A stretch of DNA of 64,000 nt from JAKQDH01 sp029558835. Lineage in GTDB: Bacteria > Planctomycetota > Phycisphaerae > UBA1845. Both the position numbers and the translations under genes were made by a program. The DNA lies in the NCBI GenBank assembly GCA_035356615.1, contig DAOQSN010000003.1, forward strand, positions 108,221-172,220. The letters are read 5' to 3'. This document shows positions 56,930 to 63,935 of the stretch, in pieces. Every line of letters begins with the position of its first letter. The first letter of the stretch is position 1. The notes below the pieces were generated by a model, which saw nothing but the letters and a program-made list of their open reading frames with translations, did not search any database and was not told where the DNA came from.

Positions 56930-56948
56930 CGCACCGGCGGGTTAGGAT
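56921..56948 (+). promoter_or_regulatory. Predicted promoter of the hicA leader
   Basis: TTGACT (56921-56926), 16 bases, TAGGAT (56943-56948). Five of six and four of six matches to consensus. The transcript would begin near 56954-56956, about 28-30 nt upstream of the lone CRISPR repeat. Confidence 0.55.
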
Positions 56949-56953
56949 CCCCC

Positions 56954-57019
56954 GTTGCCACGTGAGTAACCAGCTTCCGGGGGGTTGCGGATTGCTCGCA
57001 GGCTGGGATCGAGTACACT
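56954..57019 (+). ncRNA. crRNA-like leader of hicA: 30-nt guide plus lone CRISPR repeat
   Basis: Positions 56984-57019 match the array repeat at 33 of 36 bases; differences are at repeat positions 8, 25 and 30. The hicA ATG follows with no gap. The predicted start of transcription leaves about 30 nt before the repeat, the array's spacer length. At repeat position 25 the leader has A, which pairs with the U of the tracrRNA, where array repeats form only a G-U pair; the upper duplex with the tracrRNA is 22 of 23 Watson-Crick. The last 10 nt of the guide (CTTCCGGGGG, 56974-56983) also occur on the minus strand at 56916-56907 in the shared promoter region. Function is inferred. Confidence 0.6.
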
Positions 57020-57220
57020 ATGATGAAGGTCAAGGACGTGTTGCGACTGCTCAAGGAGGACGGCTGGTATCTTGTCGCCACCCGCGGGAGTCATCGGCAG
57101 TTCAAGCACCCAACAAAACCCGGACGGGTAACTGTCCCTGGCAACGAGAGCCATGAAGTGGCTCCTGGAACGCTGGCAAGCATTCTGAAGCAGGCCGGTC
57201 TGAAGAGCAAGCCCCCATGA
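57020..57220 (+). CDS. hicA: HicA-family toxin
   Basis: The 66-aa product has the HicA double-stranded-RNA-binding-like fold: VKDVLRLLKEDGWYL, RGSHRQFKHPTKPG with the catalytic-type His, VTVPG and LAPGTL-like VAPGTLASILKQAGL. HicA toxins are mRNA interferases neutralised by HicB. Two ATGs in a row (57020 and 57023) can start it. There is no Shine-Dalgarno outside the CRISPR-repeat sequence that abuts the start, so pairing of that repeat with tracrRNA would hide the initiation region. The stop overlaps hicB by four bases. Confidence 0.92.
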   Translation: MMKVKDVLRLLKEDGWYLVATRGSHRQFKHPTKPGRVTVPGNESHEVAPGTLASILKQAGLKSKPP

Positions 57221-57444
57221 AGCGCGTCACCTATACCGTCGTGGTCGAGCCCGCGGGCAGCAACTACAGTGCCTTCGTCCCGGACCTGCCGGGATGCGTG
57301 GCGACGGGCTTGACGGTGGAGGAAACGGTCGACCACATCCGAGAGGCAATCCAGTTTCATCTGGAGGGGCTGCTCGAGGATGGCCAGGAGCCGCCACCGG
57401 CATCGGCCAGCAGCGTCGCAGTCGAAGCCGAGATTCCGGGGTAG
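57217..57444 (+). CDS. hicB: HicB-family antitoxin, short form
   Basis: The 75-aa product has the HicB partial RNase H-like fold (YTVVVEPAGSNYSAFVPDLPGCVATGLTVEETVDHIREAI) and then only a short Pro/Ala/Ser-rich tail. The helix-turn-helix or ribbon-helix-helix domain that lets longer HicB proteins repress their own promoter is not present. It can probably neutralise HicA but is unlikely to autoregulate by DNA binding. The tracrRNA promoter starts 18 bp after its stop. Confidence 0.9.
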   Translation: MKRVTYTVVVEPAGSNYSAFVPDLPGCVATGLTVEETVDHIREAIQFHLEGLLEDGQEPPPASASSVAVEAEIPG

Positions 57445-57461
57445 GATATCGCGAAAGCCCC

Positions 57462-57490
57462 TTGCGTCGGGCGCACGGAAGTGATAGATT
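57462..57490 (+). promoter_or_regulatory. Predicted tracrRNA promoter
   Basis: TTGCGT (57462-57467), 17 bases, TAGATT (57485-57490). Transcription would begin at about 57497-57498, exactly at the first base of the anti-repeat. Confidence 0.6.
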
Positions 57491-57497
57491 CCCGGTT

Positions 57498-57606
57498 AGT
57501 GTAATCGATCCCAGCCTGCGGTTTTTCGCAACAAGACGAAAGATTCGCAGGCACCGCCCTCGGGCGACCGCCGCAGCTCGTGTGACCCACGACCTGCGGC
57601 GCTTTT
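57498..57606 (+). ncRNA. tracrRNA of the type II-C system
   Basis: The first 35 nt (AGTGTAATCGATCCCAGCC... to ...TTCGCAAC) are the anti-repeat: 23 pairs with the 3' part of the array repeat (one G-U), an internal bulge, and a 6-7 bp lower stem with GTTGCG(G). Then come a small CGAA/TTCG hairpin (57537-57547), a CGCC/GGCG hairpin near 57555-57566 and a strong terminal hairpin. The order anti-repeat, nexus-like hairpins, terminator is that of tracrRNAs. It lies 3' of hicAB, in the same direction, away from cas9. The 109-nt length is usual. Confidence 0.88.
57569..57606 (+). terminator. Rho-independent terminator of the tracrRNA
   Basis: CGCCGCAG (57569-57576) pairs with CTGCGGCG (57594-57601), extended inside by CGTG/CACG, and is followed by CTTTT. 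Confidence 0.8.
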
Positions 57607-57639
57607 CTTGATGTGGGGAGAGAGTCGAATCACCGCGGC

Positions 57640-57681
57640 ATTCCCCCTCACCCTACCCTCTCCCCCAGGGGGCGAGGGGTT
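57640..57681. repeat. CTCTCCC/GGGAGAGG dispersed palindrome (reverse orientation)
   Basis: CCCCCTCACCCTACCCTC and CCCCCAGGGGGCGAGGGG, the reverse of the phrase found at 46629, 46842, 47055, 60095, 62106 and 62174. It lies between the tracrRNA and the end of the permease gene. Confidence 0.5.
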
Positions 57682-57693
57682 TCGAGGTGGTCT

Positions 57694-58953
57694 TCATGCC
57701 CCCGCTTCGGCGCCCTCCGCCGGCGCCGCCACCGCGGTCGTCTGCTGCAGCACCAGCCGCCGGTAGTAGGCGATGGCCAGGCAGGTCAGCGGGATCGCCA
57801 GTAGCAGGCCGAGAAAGCCCAGCAGCTTCCCCCAGATGAAGACGCCCAACAGCACGGCCACCGGGCGCAGGCCCGTCATCTTCCCCATCACCCGCGGCGT
57901 GATCAGCAAGTCCTGAATAAGCTGGGCCACGAGGAACACCGCCAGCGTCAGCACGACCGACACCAGCAGGCTCGAACCCGACTCCACCGACCGCATCAGG
58001 GCTAGCATCAGCGCCGGCACCAGCCCCACCGCCTGCAAGTACGGCACCATGTTCAGCAGCCCAATGAACAGCCCCAACGGCACGGCCAGCGGCAGCCCGA
58101 TCACCGTGAAGCCGACCGAGAACACCAGGGCCATCAGCAGCGCCACGATCGCCTGGGCCCGCAGGTATCGGCGCAGCACGACCTCGAACTCGCCCAGGAA
58201 CGCTACCGTCTGCTCCCGGTAACGCGGTGGGATCAGCCCCGGCCAGGCGGCCGCATAGTAAGGGTAGTCCAGCAGCAGGAACACCAGATACACGAGCACG
58301 ATGATGAGGACCGTCAGCCCCACGAGCAGCTCAAACGTGAACGTGACGACCGTCCATCCGCCGGCCGCCACCCGTTTGGCCAGTTGCAGCAGCCACACGC
58401 GGAACTCCTCCGATTGCATGAAGTCGCGACCCTCGGCGATCAGGCTGCCGACGTACGTCCCGGCCACCGGTTCGAGCAGGAGCTGGAGCCGCTCCGACCG
58501 GGTCAGGTCCGGCGATGCGGCCCGGTACCGCTTCCACCCGAGCATCAGCTCGTTCCAGCCCAGCGTGGTCTTCTGCCCATCAACGAAATCGGGAGCGACG
58601 GTCGCAAGCTGACGATCCAGCGCCTGGTCGGCATCAACGCCGAGCCGGCTGAGGTCGCGGCCGAAGCGCTGCACCTGCCCAATGGTCAGGGGAATGGTCA
58701 CCGCGAGGACCAGGAGTGCCGCCACCGCAAATCCCGCCAGAGTCAGCCCCACCGCCAGCCCCCGTCGCTTGAGCTTGCGTTGCAGCAGGCTCACCAGCGG
58801 ATGGAGCAGATACGCGACCACGACGGCCGCCGCAAATGGGACCAGCACATCCGCCAGGTACCGCAGCAGCGCGAGCACGACGAGGAGCACGCCGATGCCC
58901 ACGGCCGTGCGGACCACCCACTCCACGGAATAACGCGGCGGCTGCTCGCCCAT
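57694..58953 (-). CDS. AI-2E/PerM-family transporter
   Basis: The 419-aa membrane protein has about eight helices. Motifs include VPFAAAVVVAYLLHPLVSLLQRK near the N-terminus and, in the C-terminal half, YLRAQAIVALLMALVFSVGF, IGLLNMVPYLQAVGLVPAL and LLITPRVMGKMTGLRPVAVLLGVFIWGKLLG. The family includes the E. coli AI-2 exporter TqsA and sodium/proton antiporters; the substrate here is unknown. I chose the ATG at 58951-58953 behind GGGGAG; the longer open frame to 59058 encodes a Gly-rich text with repeated GE(D/N) phrases and is probably untranslated. It converges on the tracrRNA. Confidence 0.87.
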   Translation of the reverse strand: MGEQPPRYSVEWVVRTAVGIGVLLVVLALLRYLADVLVPFAAAVVVAYLLHPLVSLLQRKLKRRGLAVGLTLAGFAVAALLVLAVTIPLTIGQVQRFGRDLSRLGVDADQALDRQLATVAPDFVDGQKTTLGWNELMLGWKRYRAASPDLTRSERLQLLLEPVAGTYVGSLIAEGRDFMQSEEFRVWLLQLAKRVAAGGWTVVTFTFELLVGLTVLIIVLVYLVFLLLDYPYYAAAWPGLIPPRYREQTVAFLGEFEVVLRRYLRAQAIVALLMALVFSVGFTVIGLPLAVPLGLFIGLLNMVPYLQAVGLVPALMLALMRSVESGSSLLVSVVLTLAVFLVAQLIQDLLITPRVMGKMTGLRPVAVLLGVFIWGKLLGFLGLLLAIPLTCLAIAYYRRLVLQQTTAVAAPAEGAEAGA

Positions 58954-59288
58954 ACCATTCTCCCCGCGCAGGTGCTCACCCGCGCCGTTCTTCCCATGCC
59001 GTTGCTGACCCCCGCCGTCCTCTCCCCGCATTGGAATCGCCGCCGCGCGTTCTGGCAACCGCGGCGTACCGCCCCTTCCTGCGGGACGCCGGTGGGGGAC
59101 CGCTCCCCACGGGCTTTGCAGCGTCGTCCGCCCGTGCGTGTGTAGCAGGGCTGCGCCCTAAGCCCCGAGTCCGGGTAGACAGTGGACGAGGGCGTGGTGG
59201 CGGAAATCTGAGACAAGACTTGGCATTCTGCGCGGTTCAATATGCTTAGCGTACGCTGGGGTAGGCGTCGCCGTCTGGACGGCGCGTG

Positions 59289-59377
59289 CGCCCTCCGGGC
59301 GGAAGGGGGGAATGGGGAGGGCAATCCCGCCCAGGGTTTGGAAGACCCTGGCAACGATCGTGCGCCCTCCGGGCGAG
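59289..59377 (-). repeat. Composite palindromic repeat (GCCCGGAGGGCG type), copy 2
   Basis: Minus strand: GCCCGGAGGGCGCACGA, TTGCCAGGGTCTTCC then AAACCCTGGG (central hairpin), then a TCCCC-rich tract and GCCCGGAGGGCGCACG. Confidence 0.55.
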
Positions 59378-59613
59378 GATGCGGATCCCGCTCCGTCTGG
59401 AGCCAACGCCAGGCGGGCGAGGGACCAACTCACTGAGCGCGAGGATCCGACGTGCTGCGGGCGCGGAACCGATGCAGTGCGGGCGCGGAACCGGAACCCT
59501 CCGCCACCTTGAGCAAGTCAGTGTCTACCGTGGCAAGCCGCGCACCGGGTGCAGAGCCGACGTTCCCCTCCGCCCGGAGCCGCGCACCGGGTGCAGAGCC
59601 GATGTCCCCCTCC

Positions 59614-59719
59614 GCCTGGAGGGCGCGTGGGAGTTGCCAGGGACTTCGAGTCCCTGGGAAGCAGCCCGCGCGCTTCTTCTTGTTCTTCCTTTCCGTGATC
59701 CGCCCGGAGGGCGGACGAG
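59614..59719 (+). repeat. Composite palindromic repeat (GCCCGGAGGGCG type), copy 3
   Basis: GCCTGGAGGGCGCG, GTTGCCAGGGACTTC then GAGTCCCTGGG (central hairpin), CTTCTTCTTGTTCTTCC and GCCCGGAGGGCGGACGAG. Confidence 0.6.
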
Positions 59720-60291
59720 GCTGCCCAGACCATTCGTACGGACGCCGCCGACGCAGCACACCCTTGCTTGACACGCGTCGGAACGGGCACGCCGCCGGGG
59801 CCAAGGGCGCTCAACACATATCCCCCCTGCGGGCGACGTTGTGAAGGACGCAGCCACGGGACTTCCCACGCCGGCCGCGGGGGGCCGACGCTACCACGAC
59901 CGGTGCAGGCCGACGCTACCATGGCCGCAGGGGGCTGACGCAGCTGCAGGGGGATAACCCTGCCTTGGGTGTTTGAGGCCGGCCGCCGTCCCGCCGCCAC
60001 CGCCCCGCTGGACCGTTGCACGCTGTTCCGTTGCGGGCGGCGGGCGACTATACTCGCCGGGCTGGACGCCCGAAGGCAGGCAGGCGACCGGCGACCCCTC
60101 TCCCTTGCAGGGAGAGGGGCAGGGGTGAGGGTGGCGCAGGTGAGGACGCTGCGTGAGGCACGGGCACGCCTGCCTCCGGCGCAGGAGACGCTTGGACACG
60201 TACCCCGCCCGTGACCACACGGAGGCGCTGTCGGCTTTGGGAAGCTGCGGTCCTCGTCCGCCCTCTACGAGGCTTGAAAGCACGCTCGATC

Positions 60292-62091
60292 ATGGATGAC
60301 CTGAAACTCATCCGCAACTTCTCCATCGTCGCCCACATCGACCACGGCAAGAGCACCCTGGCCGATCGCATCCTCGAGCGCACCGGCGCGGTCAGCAAAC
60401 GCGAGATGCGCGAGCAGTTCCTCGACGACATGGAACTCGAGCGCGAGATGGGCATCACCATCAAGGCCAACCGCGCCACCGTCTTCCACACCTGCCGCGG
60501 CACGCGTTATATGCTCAACCTGCTCGACACGCCGGGGCACGTGGACTTTCACTACGAGGTCTCGCGGGCCCTGGCCGCCTGCGAAGGCGTGCTCGTGCTC
60601 GTCGATGCCACCCAGGGCGTCGAGGCCCAGACGGTCGCCAACGCCTACCTCGCCATGGAGGCCGACCTGGCGATCATCCTGGTGATCAACAAGATTGACC
60701 TGCCGGGCGCCCGGCCGGAGGACGTTGCCCTGGAGGCCGAGCAGATCCTCGGCCTGGATGCCGCCTCCGCCATTTTCGTCAGCGCCAAGACCGGCCAGGG
60801 CGTTGCTGAACTGCTCGATGCCGTCGTCGAGCGCATCCCACCGCCGAAGGGCGATCCGCACGGCCCGCTGCGCACGCTGATCTACGATGCCAAGGCCGAC
60901 CCACACCGCGGCGTCATCTGCCACGCCCGTGTCTTCGACGGCTCCTTCAAGCGTGGCGAGAAGATCGACCTGATGGCCGTTGGACGCACGTACCACGTCA
61001 CGGAAGTGGGCAAGTACACGCCGAAGCCCACGATCGTCCCGGCGCTCAGCACCGGCGAGGTGGGTTACTTCGTCGCCGGCATCAAGACCATCGCCGACGT
61101 GAGCATTGGCGACACGGTGACCCACACCGATCGTCCCGCCGATACGCCCCTGCCCGGCTACCAGCCGCCGCAGCAGATGGTGTTCTGCGACTTCTACCCC
61201 GCCATCGGCACCACGACCGAGCAACTGCGCGAGGCCATGGAGAAGCTCTGGCTGACCGACAGCTCCTTCACCTACACGACCGCTTCGTCGGATGCCCTGG
61301 GCATCGGTTTCCGCTGCGGGTTCCTCGGCCTGCTGCACATGCGGATCATCCAGGAAAGGCTGGAGCGCGAGAACGACATCAGTGTTGTGCAGACCGCCCC
61401 GACCGTCGAGTACGAGATCGTGCTCACCGACGGCACAGTCAAGCGGATCGAGTCGCCGGCCGAGCTGCCGGATATGACCCAGGTCGCCGAGGTCCGCGAG
61501 CCCATCGTCCGCGCCCAGCTCATCATTCCGGCGGACTCGATCGGCACCATCATGCAGCTCAGCCTCGAGCGCCGTGGTGAACATAAGCGCACGGAATACC
61601 TCTCGCCGACGCGCGTGCTGATGACTTTTCATTACCCGCTTTGCGAGATTCTGTATGACTTCTACGACAAGCTGAAAAGCGCGACGAAGGGCTACGGCAC
61701 CGCCGACTACGAGATCATTGAGTATCGCGCCGGCGACCTCGTGAAACTGGACGTCCTCGTCAACAGCATGCCGGTGGACGCCCTCTCGGTCATCGTGCAC
61801 CGCGACAAGGCCCAGACCCGCGGCCGGCGGCTGATTACCCGCCTGAAGAAGGAGATCGGCCGGCAGATGTTCGAGGTCCCTCTCCAGGCCGCCATCGGCG
61901 CCAAGATCGTCGCCCGCGAGACCATCAAGGCCTTCCGCAAGGACGTCACCGCGAAATGCTACGGCGGCGACATCACCCGCAAGCGCAAGCTGCTCGAAAA
62001 GCAGAAGGCCGGCAAGCAACGCATGAAGACCGTCGGCAACGTCGAGATTCCCCAGGCCGCCTTCATGTCCATCCTCGACCCCGAAGACTGA
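60292..62091 (+). CDS. lepA: Elongation factor 4 (LepA)
   Basis: The 599-aa translational GTPase starts at the ATG opening MDDLKLIRNFSIVAHIDHGKS, the invariant LepA N-terminus. GTPase motifs: G1 AHIDHGKST, switch I EMGITIKA, G3 DTPGHVDF, G4 NKIDLP. The family-specific C-terminal domain is complete (LVKLDVLVNSMPVDALSVI, GGDITRKRKLLEKQKAGKQRM, then NVEIPQAAFMSIL). It binds ribosomes and back-translocates or remodels stalled elongation and assists initiation. Length is normal. It stands alone between repeat-rich spacers. Confidence 0.97.
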   Translation: MDDLKLIRNFSIVAHIDHGKSTLADRILERTGAVSKREMREQFLDDMELEREMGITIKANRATVFHTCRGTRYMLNLLDTPGHVDFHYEVSRALAACEGVLVLVDATQGVEAQTVANAYLAMEADLAIILVINKIDLPGARPEDVALEAEQILGLDAASAIFVSAKTGQGVAELLDAVVERIPPPKGDPHGPLRTLIYDAKADPHRGVICHARVFDGSFKRGEKIDLMAVGRTYHVTEVGKYTPKPTIVPALSTGEVGYFVAGIKTIADVSIGDTVTHTDRPADTPLPGYQPPQQMVFCDFYPAIGTTTEQLREAMEKLWLTDSSFTYTTASSDALGIGFRCGFLGLLHMRIIQERLERENDISVVQTAPTVEYEIVLTDGTVKRIESPAELPDMTQVAEVREPIVRAQLIIPADSIGTIMQLSLERRGEHKRTEYLSPTRVLMTFHYPLCEILYDFYDKLKSATKGYGTADYEIIEYRAGDLVKLDVLVNSMPVDALSVIVHRDKAQTRGRRLITRLKKEIGRQMFEVPLQAAIGAKIVARETIKAFRKDVTAKCYGGDITRKRKLLEKQKAGKQRMKTVGNVEIPQAAFMSILDPED

Positions 62092-62105
62092 CCAGCGCCG
62101 CGCCA

Positions 62106-62209
62106 CCCCCTCTCCCCTCGGGAGAGGGGCAGGGGTGAGGGCGGGTGCGCACAGACAAGCATGCGATAGCAGACCCCTCTCGCCCCGGGAGAGGGGCAGG
62201 GGGTGAGGG
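62106..62209. repeat. Two CTCTCCC/GGGAGAGGGGCAGGGGTGAGGG palindromes after lepA
   Basis: Two copies at 62106-62141 and 62174-62209, each an imperfect CTCTCC / GGGAGAG hairpin followed by GCAGGGGTGAGGG. The first begins 14 bp after the lepA stop and could act as a terminator or mRNA-end stabiliser. Confidence 0.6.
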
Positions 62210-62346
62210 TTGGTCGCCCGAGCGCCGCACTGCGCAGTGCACCACGGAGGCCTGAGAGCACGGAGAGGAAGCGCGGGGACGATCTTGAAGTGTCGGTTCG
62301 GCAGGTCCATGTATTGCGAGTTAATGGCTGCGTGTGGCTCTGCTGC

Positions 62347-62436
62347 GCCCGGAGGGCGCGCGCGGGTTGCCAGGGACTTCCAGTCCCTGGTGGTCTAGAC
62401 CTTCCTCTCCTCTCTGCCGCCCGGAGGGCGGACGAG
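62347..62436 (+). repeat. Composite palindromic repeat (GCCCGGAGGGCG type), copy 4
   Basis: GCCCGGAGGGCGCGCGCG, GTTGCCAGGGACTTC then CAGTCCCTGG (central hairpin), CTTCCTCTCCTCTCTGC and GCCCGGAGGGCGGACGAG. It is the cleanest copy. The whole 62092-62854 stretch (760 bp) is gene-free and contains this, the palindromes after lepA and the inverted repeat at 62504-62623. Confidence 0.6.
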
Positions 62437-62503
62437 CTATGCGACGTGCCTGGTGCGCACGTCGTGAATACAGGGTGGCGGGCTCAGCGCAAGCATACCT
62501 CTT

Positions 62504-62623
62504 AGACAGGATTCACAGGATCAACAGGATTGCGCTCTTGCAGCCCGCACCCGCTTTTCTGCCTGACGTGCAGAAGCTCGCGCGCGTGTGTTCTTCATCT
62601 TGTTAATCCTGTAAATGCTGTCT
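62504..62623. repeat. Inverted repeat of the ACAGGATTnACAGGAT type
   Basis: The left arm (62504-62530) reads AGACAGGATTCACAGGATC then AACAGGAT; the right arm (62597-62623) is its near-perfect reverse complement. A 66-bp centre separates them. From memory, arrays of ACAGGAT phrases recur between genes in many bacteria. No coding capacity. Confidence 0.6.
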
Positions 62624-62854
62624 ATTCCGGCCCAGTCGCCTGCAAACACGTGAGCCGTCACGTGTGATTCGCGGCCCCGTCTCGCTCCGTGCTCTTCGCG
62701 GTGAGCACATGTACGAGCGTGAGCTGCGGAATCGCACCACGGACGCGCTGAGAGCACGGAGAGGAAGCATGGCGATGGTTTGAGGCATGCAGAAGCGACG
62801 CGCTGTGCCTGGCGCGGGTGACAGTCTCAACAGGTTCTTCGCGAAAGCCGCGTT

Positions 62855-63679
62855 TCACGCGCCGGCCGTGGTGTTGACGGCCGCACAGATCGCCTGGGTG
62901 AGCAGGTCGAACAGTCGATCCGACAGCTCGCAATACAGAGTCCGTTCGGGGCCGTTGAAGCCGACGTCGTTCCAGGAGCCCATGCCGCCGAAAACCCACG
63001 CGGCCTGGCAGGCGGCAAGCAGGCGCGCTGCGGGCCGCTCGAGCGCACCATCCGGCGCCAGGTCGCGGTGGTGCACGAGTGCGAGGGGATTGTCGCTGGT
63101 CAGACACTTCTGTGCCTTGGCGAAGCACTCGGCGAAACACTCGAGGTCGTGCTGGCGGGCGAATGCCTCGATGTCGGTCAGGCAACGCGGCAGGTGCTCC
63201 CCCAACTCATCAACCGACAAGGCCGCCGGCCGCGCGGGCTGTTCGTCGGCCACCAAGACGTAGCGCACCCGCCAGATCCGCCGGTCCGCGGCCTCCCTGT
63301 TGCCCAGTTCCCAGCCCGCCTCCCAGCAGCCCACGCTGCGCTTGCGGTGCAGGCAAAGCCGCCAGCGTCCGCCACCGCCGACGAAGCCCGCCGCCTTTCG
63401 ATCCGGGAGCCGCGGGTCGCCGCCCGGTAGACGGATGAGGACTGCGTGCGCCAGGCCGTCTAACGCGACGGACTCGAGCCAGTCGTCGGCGGTCGTGGCG
63501 ATGACGTCCCACCCCTCGTCGCGCCCGAACCAGCGGCGGCGACGAGGATGCAGGAAGTGGATGAACTCGCAGAACTGGCAGGTGGAATTGCCTGGGAAGA
63601 AATGGCGTGTGGCGATGCCTCGCTTCCGGGCGTTCAGGTAGCAGGTCAGGGCCGCGATCTGTGCCGTGGGCTCCTGCAT
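62855..63679 (-). CDS. Conserved hypothetical protein
   Basis: The 274-aa product starts at an ATG with GGAG nine bases upstream. It is soluble, rich in Trp and Cys. N-terminal CQFCEFIHFLHPRRRRWFGRDEGWDV and central WRVRYVLVADEQPARPAALSVDELGE, ending in MGSWNDVGFNGPERTLYCELSDRLFDLL. I recognise no family. Codon use and length suggest it is real, since the opposite frames break. Gene-free sequence on both sides; no operon partner. Confidence 0.55.
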   Translation of the reverse strand: MQEPTAQIAALTCYLNARKRGIATRHFFPGNSTCQFCEFIHFLHPRRRRWFGRDEGWDVIATTADDWLESVALDGLAHAVLIRLPGGDPRLPDRKAAGFVGGGGRWRLCLHRKRSVGCWEAGWELGNREAADRRIWRVRYVLVADEQPARPAALSVDELGEHLPRCLTDIEAFARQHDLECFAECFAKAQKCLTSDNPLALVHHRDLAPDGALERPAARLLAACQAAWVFGGMGSWNDVGFNGPERTLYCELSDRLFDLLTQAICAAVNTTAGA

Positions 63680-63882
63680 GCGTCCGACTCCGACTGGGAA
63701 GTCTCACTCGCCGCCGCGCGTCTCTCCCTCAATGAATCGGCAGGCGCGCGGACCGGGTCGCACTGGCCGCAGGCCCCATAAGCAAGCCGGCGGCTCACGC
63801 CAAACGGCCGTGGCCGGCCACCAACCCCTTGCCTTTCCAGGGAGACGGCCAGGGTGAGAGCACGTGCGCACCTGCTCGTACA

Positions 63883-63935
63883 GGGTGGCAGGGCCAGGTC
63901 CCGGTGCGCCGGGACCATGCCTTCCGTGGGCCGAG
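63883..63935 (+). repeat. Partial copy of the 105-bp inverted-repeat element
   Basis: GGGTGGCAGGGCCAGGTCCC and GCGCCGGGACCATGCCTTCC match the left half of the element at 3071 with scattered changes; the right half is missing. It lies in the last 320 bp of the window, where I see no gene and a decayed CAGGGTGAGAG phrase at 63850. Confidence 0.5.

Larger units (their letters stand above)
58954..60291. other. Gene-free, repeat-rich spacer, 1.3 kb
   Basis: No supported gene. It contains two copies of the GCCCGGAGGGCG composite repeat (59289-59377 and 59614-59719), two tandem 42-bp units (59537-59578 and 59579-59620, GCCGCGCACCGGGTGCAGAG), and a CTCTCCC/GGGAGAGG palindrome (60095-60131). A -10-like TATACT lies at about 60049-60054 and could serve lepA. 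Open frames on both strands share parallel repeats and are artefacts. Confidence 0.55.

Noticed and set aside
56925..57019. Minus-strand reading of the lone repeat at 56984-57019 as the tracrRNA anti-repeat
   Set aside because: That strand reads as an anti-repeat, but the sequence after it has no T-tract terminator and no nexus-like hairpins, while 57498-57606 has promoter, anti-repeat, hairpins and terminator in order.
57501..57611. A coding reading of the tracrRNA region
   Set aside because: The stretch is explained base for base by promoter, anti-repeat, hairpins and terminator.
60265..62310. 681-codon minus-strand open frame over lepA
   Set aside because: Antisense to lepA, which is recognisable along its whole length.
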